The translations under genes and the position numbers were made by a program. A DNA stretch of 64,000 nucleotides from Membranipora membranacea (taxonomy: Eukaryota > Bryozoa > Gymnolaemata > Cheilostomatida > Membraniporidae), in the NCBI GenBank assembly GCA_914767715.1, contig OU612072.1:17486001-17550000 (forward strand). The letters run 5' to 3'. Below are positions 10,336 to 22,619 of this stretch, in pieces; the first letter of the stretch is position 1, and each line of letters starts with the position of its first letter. Under the pieces are notes generated by a model. It worked only from the letters and a program-made list of their open reading frames with translations, had not been told where the DNA came from and ran no database searches.

Positions 10336-13300
10336 ATGCCAGTTCTAAGTTTACAACCTGAGTATAGCAGCCTTCTCATGGATTATCCAGCCTACGACGA
10401 TTCAAATGTAAGTAGTACGCAATACGCAAACATTTTCACTGGTGTTTGATTAGACATCGGCCGCTTTTTCAATATGATAGATAGACGGTATGGTAATTTT
10501 GGACAGTAGTTTCTTTCCCACTATGCGTTCCGGCCAATTTCAGAATGAAATCAACCTTACGATAACTATAGTTACTCTCGCTGCTGCCCGTGTCTGTTCT
10601 ATTCCTTGACATAATTTGAACAGACACACTCAGTATTGGAACTACGATATACCATCTGAGGCCGAACTGAATACACCGAGATTTGGACAGCTTCCAATCT
10701 GAGAAGTGAGGTGTAGCATTCTTAAAAACGGCCCGTCTGATTGGCTGTTTGAAACTTAGCGCGTTATTCATAAATGATTTCAGCGCTTGACATTAACTGC
10801 AGTGATTGTTATATAAAGTTGATGGTGCTCCACTTTCTTTTTCATATATTGATGTAATCCAATTTATACAGTGGTGAATCAGTGTTGTTATTTAGTTTGG
10901 TTGTTTGCGTGTTATCAATATATGAGCTAATGTTGATGAGCCGTCAGTACCTAACAGGGAGTCGCTATGCTGACATGTACAGGGGACATGATAACTCATA
11001 TCATCACACTAATGCTTCAGCGGCAGCAGCAGCACTGCATAGCAATACTACCTCATCAGCATCATCATACCTCAATAACAACCTCACATCATCGGTAATA
11101 TAGCTAACCTAGCTTCTCCTGTCACTTCGGATCGTATGGCCCCATCCGCTCTTCCATGTCAAGAGATGTATACAACTTAGTTGGCAAGAATAATGTTTAA
11201 AATGTTTGAGAAGGATCAATAATTTTAATTTTGTACCATATATTTTTTAGCCGGAGTTCTACAGCTCAAGTCCGGTGACAATGACCGGGAGCTGTTATGA
11301 ACCCCCACCAGTGGACCATCATGGACTCATGGATAGTCAAACTCACAGACAATCAGCTCATTCTTATGGATATGCAGCTTATAACATTCCTGTTGCCAGT
11401 GCTATGGATCCGAGTATGAACATGTATCACCACACATTATGGCAGAACTCACAGCAGGCTCTTATTGATGATAAGAGGGGCTCAGTCATAATGGGTCAGC
11501 CCCTTCCTGCTGCTGCTCCTCCTGCTAAACGTAAAGGTGGACGTAAACCCAAAGATGATCCGGTCAGTATTCTGTACATATCATTACTTACTTTGAGCTA
11601 TACTGAATCTGTATCTTCTGATATAACTCACTCATAGAAATATTAGAGTATGGCACTGTAAACAGTGAAGGCACCACCATACACAACAAAACCACATAAA
11701 TATTATCAAGGGCAGTGTAAGCAAGCGTACACATACATGTACTATATAACTAATATCAATTTTCACATAAGAATTGGATATCCTCTAATATAACAGTATA
11801 GCCAATTCCTGTTAGCTCAATCACATTATGTGCTCTCAACTTTGGTAAACAGCTCCTTGATCAGACTAAATGGTCGTTGATGTCGGATTTTCCTGGTTTT
11901 TATCATTTCTTAGAAGAATGTTACTGAAAAATTCCCAATTTATATGAGGAAAAATCTGAATGCTGAATAGATTCTATTATAGACTTATTTTAGGGGGCAC
12001 AATAATTTACTTTTCTTTTACCATATATGACATAAGCTGTATATGTGAGAATGTGTAAACACAAGCTGATAGCCATTTAACTCCCTGTTACAAGGAAATA
12101 ATAGTGCCAAGTCATCTGCTATTCGTAGTTTCCCTCAGATCTAAAAGCAAGCGCTACGTGCGTGGAAAAAGGCGAAATTACCATGCTAGGGGAGCAATCA
12201 AATTTGAGCGGGTAACTCAGCTTAGCTCAATGGGAGCATACTCGTAGTAGTTAATCATGTAATAAGCAGTGGAGACACTGTAAACAGAAGTTAATGCAGG
12301 CACAAGTGTTTTTCTTATCAATCATCAGTAATACTAAACCTGAACACATGTTATGCTGTCCAAAGTTAGACCCAGTACAATTCAGTTGTACACAAAGAAA
12401 CTATTCCTTACAGAGAATCATCATCTACACAAAGAAAATTATAAATCTAGGCCACTCCAGCACACAAAGGTACTTACAGCACACAAAGGTACTTACTGTT
12501 TATTGTCCTGGTATCATACTACTATCATCTTACTCTAGATCACACAAGCAAAATAGTCGTGATGCTGGTTATTTTTGTATCAATAATCTTGCTATATGGT
12601 TGTGCAGCGAAATTGTTTATTGTGTGGTGTGGTCAAACCAATGGGACACCGATTCTGTGCAAAACCTTTACCCAATTTCCTCAGGATTTCAACAGGATTG
12701 ATAGCAGATTTCCGGTATTAGGCAATAAACCACTATTGTTACATAATCAAGCTTAGAAAACCAGCAGCATTAGGGCCTGTTTTCATGGCCTGGTCTCCTG
12801 GTCTCATGGCTTGGTAGTGAAATCAGGAACGTAATTGACTGTCATCTGACGATAATTATTTCTAAGCAAAAATGTGAACGTAATTTTTTTATACACTGAG
12901 AGGTGTAATATTGTGTAATGATTGATAAATAAATTAACTCACACAGATGATCTGAGTTTGTACTCAATATGCCGGCTCTAAGGGGGAGCAACAAGCTGTA
13001 CCTAGTCTCAGTACAGTCACAGCTTTGTAAAAAGCTGTTCGTAAAATCTTTACTCAGCCATAAAAAATTTGAAACAAAGAAAGTACATTGTTGAAGTGAG
13101 AACTCTTACGAAGGGCTCATGTAACAAAGTACACATTGAGTGCAGTGGCATTGTGTGACCTTACGATAATCAATACTCAAACACAGGAGTCTGAATTGAG
13201 TGTAATCCTTTCACCACATAGGTGACTGTGCTATGAATGTTGGAAAACAAGCGGAAGTATTAGTACTGAGTGGTGCCTCTTTCATGTAGTCCTGATCATG

Positions 13301-16300
13301 AAAAACAACAAATGAACACAACACACACAATGCCACCATTCACAATGAATGTACAGATTTCAGTGCTGAGGACTGGGATATGAGTTTTTTCAGATACCAT
13401 CCTTATAAAATGTACTTAGAGCTGGATCATTGCCTCCAGACAGTTAAATCCTAAACAACAGTACATTACAGCTTGTCCTGTAATTATTGCTTTGACCTGG
13501 AATACCCTTATTTTCGGTACTTTGGAAAAACATGTTGTGGTAAACATGTTTTGCTTTTAGCTCAATTAATAAAGAATGTCATGCTCCAACTACCAGCTCA
13601 TTTTGTGTGTTATGAGAGAGGTATGACATGACCCCAACGGGAATCAGTCTATATTATTGCTGGCATACTCTAATATCTTTTTAACACGGCATGTGGATCT
13701 TTGAACAAAACTGTCAACTTCAAACATGTATCCAGATTGTAAATAGGCAAAAAATGAATTACAAGAGCCATTGGGATATCCCTGCTGAATCAACTAGAGA
13801 GAGGGAACCCCTTAACATGCCGGTTAGCGCCCAAACAACGATTATATATCCAAGTTATTAACCTGATCAACCAATCCAACCTTACAAAATTTACCGTTTT
13901 ACCTTTTTTTTAAATATAAATTATCATCATCCAAATATATAATTTACTTACTATATTACCCATCGGTGTAACTGTACTGGTTGTAAAGTTAGAGGATAAT
14001 GATTATACATATTATTATTATCATTCATAAGATACTCTGCATTTTTACTAGAGAACTTTAACTCTTACAATCAGACAAGGGCAATGGTACCTTTAACTAT
14101 CTAATAACATTACTCCTCCAGTACACCACATTCTTACGTCCAAATATAAATATATTTTACTGCATCGAACATTTGATATGCAAGATTGTTGCCAAATTTT
14201 AAATTATTACATTTGACATCATAACGGCCAAACAATGATTGCCAAAAGAGGTGTTGACACTGGAGGAAGATTGCGGAGATTTGCGGTAGACTTGTGCGGT
14301 TCAAGTAATTGTCGCTGCACAGTGTTGTTTGAAGTCAGGAGGTTTGAGATATTTGATTTGGGTGTGGATATTATTGGTACGCCTTCACACCCTAAAATGG
14401 GATTATTACACAAACCAAGACACAGCACTGCCTGATCATCATCTAATCACTTGATAATCTTATGGGCACAGCTATCTCACCACAGCTATGTGTGTGTCGC
14501 AAAGCTTGTCAGATTTACGCAATGTTATAATAGCCAAGATATGATTGAGATTAATTATATATCTCTTAGTTGGTCAGTCAATGTTACCTTATAGTCAGTA
14601 TTAATAATGAGATGTTTGTGGATTTTGTTTAGAATTTACCACCCATAGAGAAAGAGAAGAGAAGATTACGCAGATTACGTAACAAAGACGCAGCGGCTAA
14701 ATGTAGAGAGAGACGACTTAATCATACATCTGGTCTATTACAGGTAACTATACATCAGCTTATATTACCTCAACCCCCCCCCACACACCCCCCCCCCCGC
14801 TCAGTTAAACATATCTCCCTGTGTCCAGGTTTGTGTATTCACATGCTGTTTAAACTCTATAATATTACAGAAAAACAGCTTAGTTGGTTGACTAAAATTC
14901 TCAACCCCCCCATCCAATAATATATATATTTTAGCCCATGAATGAACTTTTCCATGGACCTCTTTATATGAAACTGTGTTTGTTGAGTTATTTCTGTGTA
15001 CAACATTACATGTTGTTTCCTGAATCTTCATTATGGCAGCGACTGCCAACTGATGATTCCAAACTGAGGCATGCTGTTTCTTTGTACCCTGTATATGTCA
15101 CTTGTTTTTATGAATCGTCATCATTACTCAGCCGACTTCCTCTCAAAAATTAAAATCATTCTCCCCAAAATTTCCTCTAGTGACCATCTGCTCAAATTCC
15201 TAGAATTCTTATTCATAGAGATTTCTCGCTTATATAATTTAGCTCCATCAAAAATAATTTATAGTAAATGTTTTGTGGTTAAAATATTTCTAAATAGCAA
15301 AATATTTATAGAGTGACAATGACAAAATATTTATAGAGTGAATATGATTAATATAAAATCTTTCATGGTAAATAAATAAATTTTGAATCTGTTTAGGTGC
15401 TTAGGTTTGGGGACACCGACTTTGAGAATATGAAATAGATTGCAAAACATTTCAACACCGTAGCTGTATTATTTGGGGTTGGTTAGAATCCTAAGAAGAT
15501 ATAAGCCGTGGTCGCTCAGCCTGCTGTGTATGATGAACACGATTACAAGTATCTCAATAGCTAGCCGCTCTCCAATGGAGCTAGTCTATTTAATTTTCCA
15601 AATATCTATGAAACTAACATAGCCCGGCATGATATTTGACTTCACACAAATTTCATCTAAATTTTTTTATAACAGATAAGCTAGATACCTTAAAATTCCT
15701 TATAGGTATTAAAAACTTGGAAATTAGAATTACGGCCAAGTTTTAAAAGATAAGACAAAAATGAAAAGTCTCTTAGAAAAAGTATTCATCGCAACTCAAG
15801 GTTGAATTGATCTTAGCATTTTGCAAGTCATCAATACATTGAGTATACAACAAGAACAAACTTTTTTTAAACTACAGTGAAAAGGCTATTAATGAACTGT
15901 AGCTATTATCTAGTAATAATATTTCACTGATCATTTGAAATAAATTTGACTATTGACATAATTTAATAAAAAATTCTTTATGATTGGGGAATCAATTTTA
16001 TAGATCAGTAGTCAGTACCATCTCGATATAAGATAGAATCTAACACCAGTATCTGTACCAGTATCAGTCACAGGGGAGCACTCGGCGTGCTGTGAGCTCA
16101 CAAACCTAAACGGTACTATAACGGTACTACCAGTATTAACCTTGTCTTGTGTTGTTGTTTTGTTGCTTGGCTGATGACTTGACTGTAGGCAGGATTCAGT
16201 ATTGCGTCATAGATGTATCATATCACAGGAAGCTGTGATTTGCCACTATGGCTTATACTGGCACAGCACTGTCAATTACATAGGATGAATTTATCAGTTC

Positions 16301-17936
16301 TCATTCTTGGCAGTAGCCCACTGCTCTGTCTAGGATGTGTGTAAATGCATGACGTGGTACTCAAATCTCTGTTCTGTGTTATTTTATGAACCTTCAAGCC
16401 AGAGTGTTCAGATCTAACAAGTATATGACTCGGGTCGGGGACAGGGAAATAAGTGAAAGGCCTAGCCTACTTTTAAAACCAAATTTCAATTGTAACTCAG
16501 CATAAAATGACCTAAAATATTGTTGTTGAGTTTTGCACTACAATTAAACCCTAACTTTGGCTTTGAATATCAAAATGTTGATCAGCTCCAAATAATAATG
16601 ACCATAGCACAGTATTAGTCATTTATTGCTTCTACAAAAGTTTGGCAATGATCTTGTTCTTTGTCTGGTTTAAAAGATAGCAGCTGTTTTCGGACTTGTC
16701 TCAGTGAATGCAATATTATTGTTGAATTGTGATTCATTTTGCCAGAGTTCGGATTCAGGTGTTTTGTTCCAAATTGATAGCATAAAAATAGTTCATTTAT
16801 TAGACATGATAAAAAAAGTGACTGATAAAGAAAAAACTGCACCGGTTGTACTCATTAAATATATATTCTTTTTTATTATTGTATTTTCAGCAAAACTTGT
16901 TAAAGTTCTAAGTCTCAAACCAAATATCACCCATGAGACAAAACCATTGAATTTCCAAATGTCCTAATGAATTGTCTGGCTCAGTATTAAGAGAAACCCA
17001 ACTGCTAATGTACCCTATCTGGTTATGGGAGCCCTGGCGACAAGACAAGTCTTTGATGAGCAGTCACCCCTCACATTGTGTGATATTTTACATTCTGCAA
17101 TGAGTCAACCAGTCAATTTTGTTGTTCAAAGCTGGTGATTCATTCCATTGTTACAGTTAATTTCGTTCTATATCATAATATCCATAGTGGACTAGAATAA
17201 TACTGTCCACTGTTATGAGGCCTAATCTAACGGACGGACGAGGGGCAAAAGTCTGGGGGGCTCAGACTAAGTACTGACTGGAGGTGATACTACCATACCA
17301 TAAAACTACTGCTAACAGTACAAGCCTGGAATAATACTTCCTCACCACCAATTTCTAGGGCTTATCCATATACTAAGTCTATATTAAGTCTATGGGCTTA
17401 TCTAATGCAGCATCTTATCAATCAGCCAAACTATTGGTATCACTTTCATACATTTCACCTTTGCATTTCAGCAAATTGAGCAGCTGGAGAAATCTACGGC
17501 TACATTCGAGGAGCAGATAACAGAACTTAGGCAGCACAAGGAGACATGTGAGAAGTTACTTCAGTCTCATCAAAATGACTGTACTAAATCATTATCATCT
17601 CCTGCCGCTACCTCAGTAAAGAGTGAACCGGCCAGCATACGATCTCCGCAAGGAGTAACCTCCCCTACTGCCTCCCCACCTGCCAGTATCAACACCCCCT
17701 CTCCTCAGCAAAGCCCTGTTGACTCTGTACATCACAGCTCTCCACCTTTGGCAGATCCTATGTTCTCTCCAGCTCAGCCTGACAGTGTGATGGTACCCCC
17801 TCCCTCCAGTTCGCTGAGTCGACGTAAGCAGGCCACACCGAGAGGTCTGAATCTGGATATCAGCTGTGCGGACAGTCATCGCCGATCGAGCAGCTCAAGC
17901 AGCGGAGATCTACAGTCTCCTAAAGTCATCATCTAA
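10336..17936 (+). CDS. Fos/ATF3-type bZIP transcription factor
   Basis: Five exons, all in phase 0: 10336-10407, 10948-11094, 11251-11562, 14633-14743, 17472-17936, giving 368 aa. The basic region (residues ~194-205) reads RNKDAAAKCRERR, with the bZIP N-x7-R signature and the AAAKCR core of Fos, ATF3 and JDP2. The zipper has d positions L212, L219, F226, L233, C240, and ends EKLLQSHQNDC, close to the Fos/ATF3 ending with H and C. An intron cuts just after the first zipper leucine. The N-terminus is rich in Ser, Ala, His and Tyr; a basic KRKGGRKPKDDP block ends exon 3. The C-terminal 120 residues are Ser/Pro-rich with several SP sites and a VKSE sumoylation-type motif. It should dimerise with a Jun-type partner on AP-1 sites. 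The exact orthology (Fos, ATF3 or an ancestral form) is undecided. Confidence 0.85.
12450..12495. repeat. Small direct repeat in bZIP intron 3
   Basis: AGCACACAAAGGTACTTAC occurs twice in tandem. The bZIP intron that contains it (11563-14632) is otherwise without any feature I could support. Confidence 0.5.
15285..15345. repeat. Tandem 20-mer in bZIP intron 4
   Basis: CAAAATATTTATAGAGTGA is present twice, separated by a few bases. The rest of the intron (14744-17471) shows no gene or recognisable element. Confidence 0.5.
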
Positions 17937-20572
17937 TACCCGGCAGCGGCAGCAGCTGATCACATAGAGAGTAAGGAGCAGCATTAGTTATCAGTCAGTC
18001 AGTGTCTACAAGCCATTGTGATAATGTGTCATCATCATAGTCTTCATTGATAAGCATCATAGTCAGACATATCAGTATAAAAAAACCTCTCACATATTTA
18101 TCATCTTCAGATTTATCTTATTATCCATACAGCTGCTGTTACAGTATTCTGTGTATTGTAGACTTGGTATGTAGTTCACTTACCTTCGCATTCTAATATA
18201 GAACATATTGTCACTAGGTATAACGCCTAGCACTACTTCTGTGCCAAACCTACACAACAAGATATCGTTTATATCCATTTAAAATAGATGCTAAATGTCA
18301 AAGATAGTTGAAGGGCTGTAGCCTACACCACAATATAAAAATTGTGTTTTCCTCTCACTTTTGTGTTGTAATTTTTTATGTCGAACACCAAATTTGGAGT
18401 GCATTTTCAACTTTTACTATTATGCCACGATTTTTAGCCATTCGTAGTGTTAGGTATTATCTGTATGAGAGCGTCATGAATGTGATTTTATGGGATTACC
18501 AATACTGTTGAATCAAAGAGTTTGGGATAACTTCCCTCGTTGCATGGACTTCCAAACCCAGAAAACTGAGCACCCATCTCCTAGTATATTATCGTTTGAG
18601 TGAGTCCGAGTAGTTGTTGGATTGTGTGTTTATTTTAGCTTATATAAAAAAGTCATACTTTTGGTGCAGTGCTTGAATTACCATACTTATTCCGTTTAGA
18701 TCCATTTTGTACAATTGTGAATAATTCCTTTGACTCTCGGTCAGCACAATTTTTCCACCTATTACAGCAGCCATCCAAAGCATTGTATTGTATAGCAGCC
18801 TATCATAAACTAGATATATAAGTTCAATATTTAAATTAAACATTTTATATTTATCATTAGTTGTGATAACTTAATAAATACACTCAAGTTTGGCATACTG
18901 TAAAATAAGGCTGGATGATTTTTTTATTACACAGCCTCGCTCTCAGATAAATCAATGTAATGACTTATATCAAAACCACCACCATATCTGTGATATCTGC
19001 CATTTGAATTTTTGGTTGATTTGTAATGGTTCCCTTCTTACCAATATCTGCAGATCATTGTTTAGTTGAGGTGGTCCTCAATATCTTTGATATGGTAAAC
19101 ATGTCAATATTAATAAGGATATTGCTCTAACCCGTAAATCTCTTCAAGTTTCTATTACCTCATATATTATGCATCTCGACTGGCCACATTCCTTATCAGA
19201 AAATTCATCATACTGTGATGCAATGCACAGTACAGTAAGAGACAGACATCCTAATCCGTATACCAAATATTGTGAACATGCAAACCTAGTTAGTACCACC
19301 ACTAAGTATTTATAGGCCACAGAATCATTGGATTACCAAATTAATCAACCGATTGGTACACCTTGGCTCAATCTGGTTCCTTCAGTTGGATAATTTTGCA
19401 ATTTCCCGCGATTTGAAAATACCTAAATTTTAAAATTATATGGAATTTCTCACTAGAAGCTTAATTTAAACATAGAAAATGCTAAAACAAAAAATGATAC
19501 GCCAGATCATGAGACTAAAACAAATATCATTGAACATACAGATATCTTGTGTTCTTAGAATGTTAATAATAGGTTCTAAAGTCTCATATACTGATATACG
19601 GATGATGAAATCTCAGGCAAATCATACTTGTTGCGTCACAGGAAGTAAAAATGATAAACACAAAAACAAGAAGTATGTGATTCAGCCTGCCTTACAGGTT
19701 TTTCTTTATGTTGGCTGGCCAGACAGGGACGTGGGTGTTGTCCACCCATGTGCCCGTCATCGTTGGTCCTGAGCAGTAGGTACCAAGGCTCAAATTATTT
19801 AGTGATTGAAGTCCAACTATCATGTTATCCTTTGTTGCGACATACTTTCTCAAACTTTTACGATGATTATTATTCATTCAATCAATTTGGAAAATTGCAA
19901 AATTGAGGAATATCCTCATTCTCAATCAAATTGGGCGCCATATTATTATATCTATTCTATATAAACAGGATCTAACAGTCCTGCAGGGGGAGGCAACTTC
20001 TTAACTAGCTGACAAAATGAGCCTGCATTTCTACATACAGGTCACTGTGGACGCACATCAGATTTCAATTTGTGATGTTCTCCCTATTATGACAAGAAAA
20101 AACAATTGATAATATCACATGAAAAGCATGCAAGCAACCGAACTCAAGTTGTCGACAAAATTCATCTACGTTGGGCGAGATTTGATACGAAATGGAGGTG
20201 CTGTGCTGTGCCGGGCTTTGTTGAATATTGTGGATAGTCTGATCGGAAATGTTTCTTTTAATGTGCGCAAAAAAACATCCATTTAGCTTTCAAATTTTAA
20301 AGCTGAATCTGTCCTGCAGATTTTCGTTTTATGTGACAATGACCCGCCACACAGATTTTTGGTTGCTACGAACAAAATTTTATATGAAGAAAGTCTCAAC
20401 AATCGGTCTGACGGAAAAGTCTGCAGTATAAATGCAGCTTTATAGAGGCCATCTCGGTTAATCACTTCCTCATCACAAAATTCATCTCATAGAAAATCAA
20501 CAAGCTCCATGAGAGGCTAAGAAAGGCCGTTTGACATGCTGATATATTTTAAATGACTGACAATGTTTGGGA

Positions 20573-20665
20573 CCACTTTCCAATGCTAGGGCACTTTGCT
20601 AGGGCACTTATGCTAGGGCACTTTCCAATGCCAGGACACTTTCCATGCTAGGGACCACTTTCCAA
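20573..20665. repeat. Degenerate tandem repeat of CTAGGGCACTTTCCAATG units
   Basis: The phrases GCTAGGGCACTT and GGACCACTTTCCAA recur about five times in 90 bases with slippage-type variation. The repeat directly abuts the 5' edge of the hAT transposase remnant, so it may have expanded inside the dead element. Confidence 0.6.
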
Positions 20666-21140
20666 CATTGAAAACCTGCATTGAGAATCCAAATACAGGA
20701 GAAGTATGCGACAAAGCTAGCAGATTCATATCTGAAGTAGAACAAGATTTCTCAGAACGATTCGGAACTTGTAAGAAAATCGAGGGCATAATAGACTTGA
20801 TTACAGTGCCACAAGCTGAAAATCAAACAAAGTGGAAGTAACAGCCACCAGAATTCATTACCGACATAAGAGTGGCAGATTTGGAGTTAGAAATGTGTGA
20901 CTTCGCCGCAGACAGAGCAACACTTCACAAGTTGGAAACGACAGCTATTTCTACATTTTGATCCAACGTTGCAGTACATGAGAGCTATCCCATTCTTTCC
21001 AAAATCGCTTTAAAACTCATGACGGCTCTTTGGCAGCACATATTTATGCGAGAGCCTCTTCAGTAAATTGAATTTCATCAAGAACAAGTATCGCTCAAGG
21101 CTCACTGAGGAACATACAAGGCAGCTTCTAACGATAGCCG
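20660..21140 (+). pseudogene. hAT-family transposase, C-terminal remnant
   Basis: The 3' part translates, in one frame, to a clear hAT C-terminal dimerisation domain: LFGSTYLCESLFSKLNFIKN (from about 21026), then RSRLTEEHTRQLL. Upstream, in another frame, is TLKTCIENPNTGEVCDKASR-like text followed by YPILSKIALKLM, which fits the region just before this domain in EPM2AIP1/GTF2IRD2/ZBED5-like transposases. It is dead: there are in-frame stops (one TGA where the family has the Trp of the FW motif), and a one-base frameshift between LM and LFGST. No terminal repeats were identified. Confidence 0.75.
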
Positions 21141-22619
21141 TCTCCAAAAGAGAAGTAGATTTTACGTTTCTAATCAGAGAGAAAGGACAATTACACGTCT
21201 CCCACTAATCAAACTGTTACTCTCAATCGTTTGCTCTCATACACATCAACTGGGGATGATTGTGTAATTTACATTGTTCCAACTGAGTTTATACTATTCA
21301 AACTGTGTGGAACGAAAAAAAATATCATAATATATCATCATATATCATTATAGAAAAAACTGATAGCTATATTGTATTTATCTGTCCGAAAATAAAAACT
21401 GTACAGTGCCATCTCAAGTCCCATTTTAGGACAAGTATATTAACATATATAATGGTATGGTGGTATAGGGCAGCGTACATACTGAGAATATGTATCTACC
21501 GCTCACCATTATACTACGGAGACAAACAAACTACACAATGTACCTCAACAAAAACTTACTACTGCACAGGATGGTTAATTTAATATAGAAAAAGTGTATT
21601 ATCCATAAATAGCACCAAGCCTCCATGAAAAAAACTATTAACATTAGGATAGAAAACCTGACACCAGCAATTTACATCTTATAAGAGTGAATACAGCTGT
21701 GGGAAAAATCTTACATTACCAAACCATCACTTAAAACTGGGGTTGTGGTAGTTGGGGTAGTAGAGTACTTTAGATCATTACTCACAGTCTGAAAGGTATT
21801 TGATAGCTACCACAAACAAAATTAATGGTGACACAGTGAGAAGAAAGGGAGCATAATCCTCAGTAGGTGATGGTAACACGAAGTAGTCATAGTAGTAGTT
21901 GTGGTGGTAGTTAAACACAAGGTTATGAGGTAGTGTAGTACTGCAGGTATATTAGATCATGGTTATGAATTACACTGTAGTCATGATACGAATAAAGCAC
22001 AGATAGCAAAATACATCACTGAAACAAGGCATGGTATGAAAATTACTGATGAGCTACAAAATATACAAAAAGTTAGTAGTGATAGTTACTGGTAATATCA
22101 AAGTCAGTCAAATATAGTTATGGTCAGCAATACACAACGCAACAATTATATGTGAAATCTATACAATAAAGTCATGAGTATGTCATAATAATGTAGTATG
22201 TAAAAACTGTTAGCTGAGTTACCTGCGACAGTACCAAGTCTCATAGCCTATACAGCCACTTACGTTATGTTATCAAACAGTTATACACAGGAGTACAGAG
22301 CCCCTGACAGGTACGCAGGAGTACAGAGCTCACAAAGTGTACAGAGGACCAGGTATATCACCTGACCGCCTTGTCACTGCTGTCAAGGCAGCTCACTACC
22401 AGATGGGGAGTTTTTGATTGATGATGAAACTGTATATAAATTAGAATAATAAAGACCTCTGATTAATTTCCTGTAGGTTTCATTAACATGCATGCTGAGT
22501 GTATACTGCCCAGTACGGATAGTACTATACATCATCAGCTGCCGCTGCTGTAATAGTAGTATTATTACATATTACAGTAGTAGTGTATATATCCTGCTCC
22601 ATAGGGAGCTTAGTGAATG

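Larger units (their letters stand above)
17937..22619. other. Convergent intergenic region with 3' UTRs and a dead transposon
   Basis: Lies between the bZIP stop and the Spred stop. An AATAAA at 18873-18878 is a candidate distal poly(A) signal for the bZIP gene. The only recognisable coding remnant is the hAT pseudogene at about 20660-21140. Other short open frames here have no family resemblance. Confidence 0.5.

Noticed and set aside
14219-14435. Open frames on both strands, with a VDTGG phrase recalling a retropepsin
   Set aside because: No other retrotransposon blocks nearby, and the following residues do not fit the protease; it lies inside the large bZIP intron.
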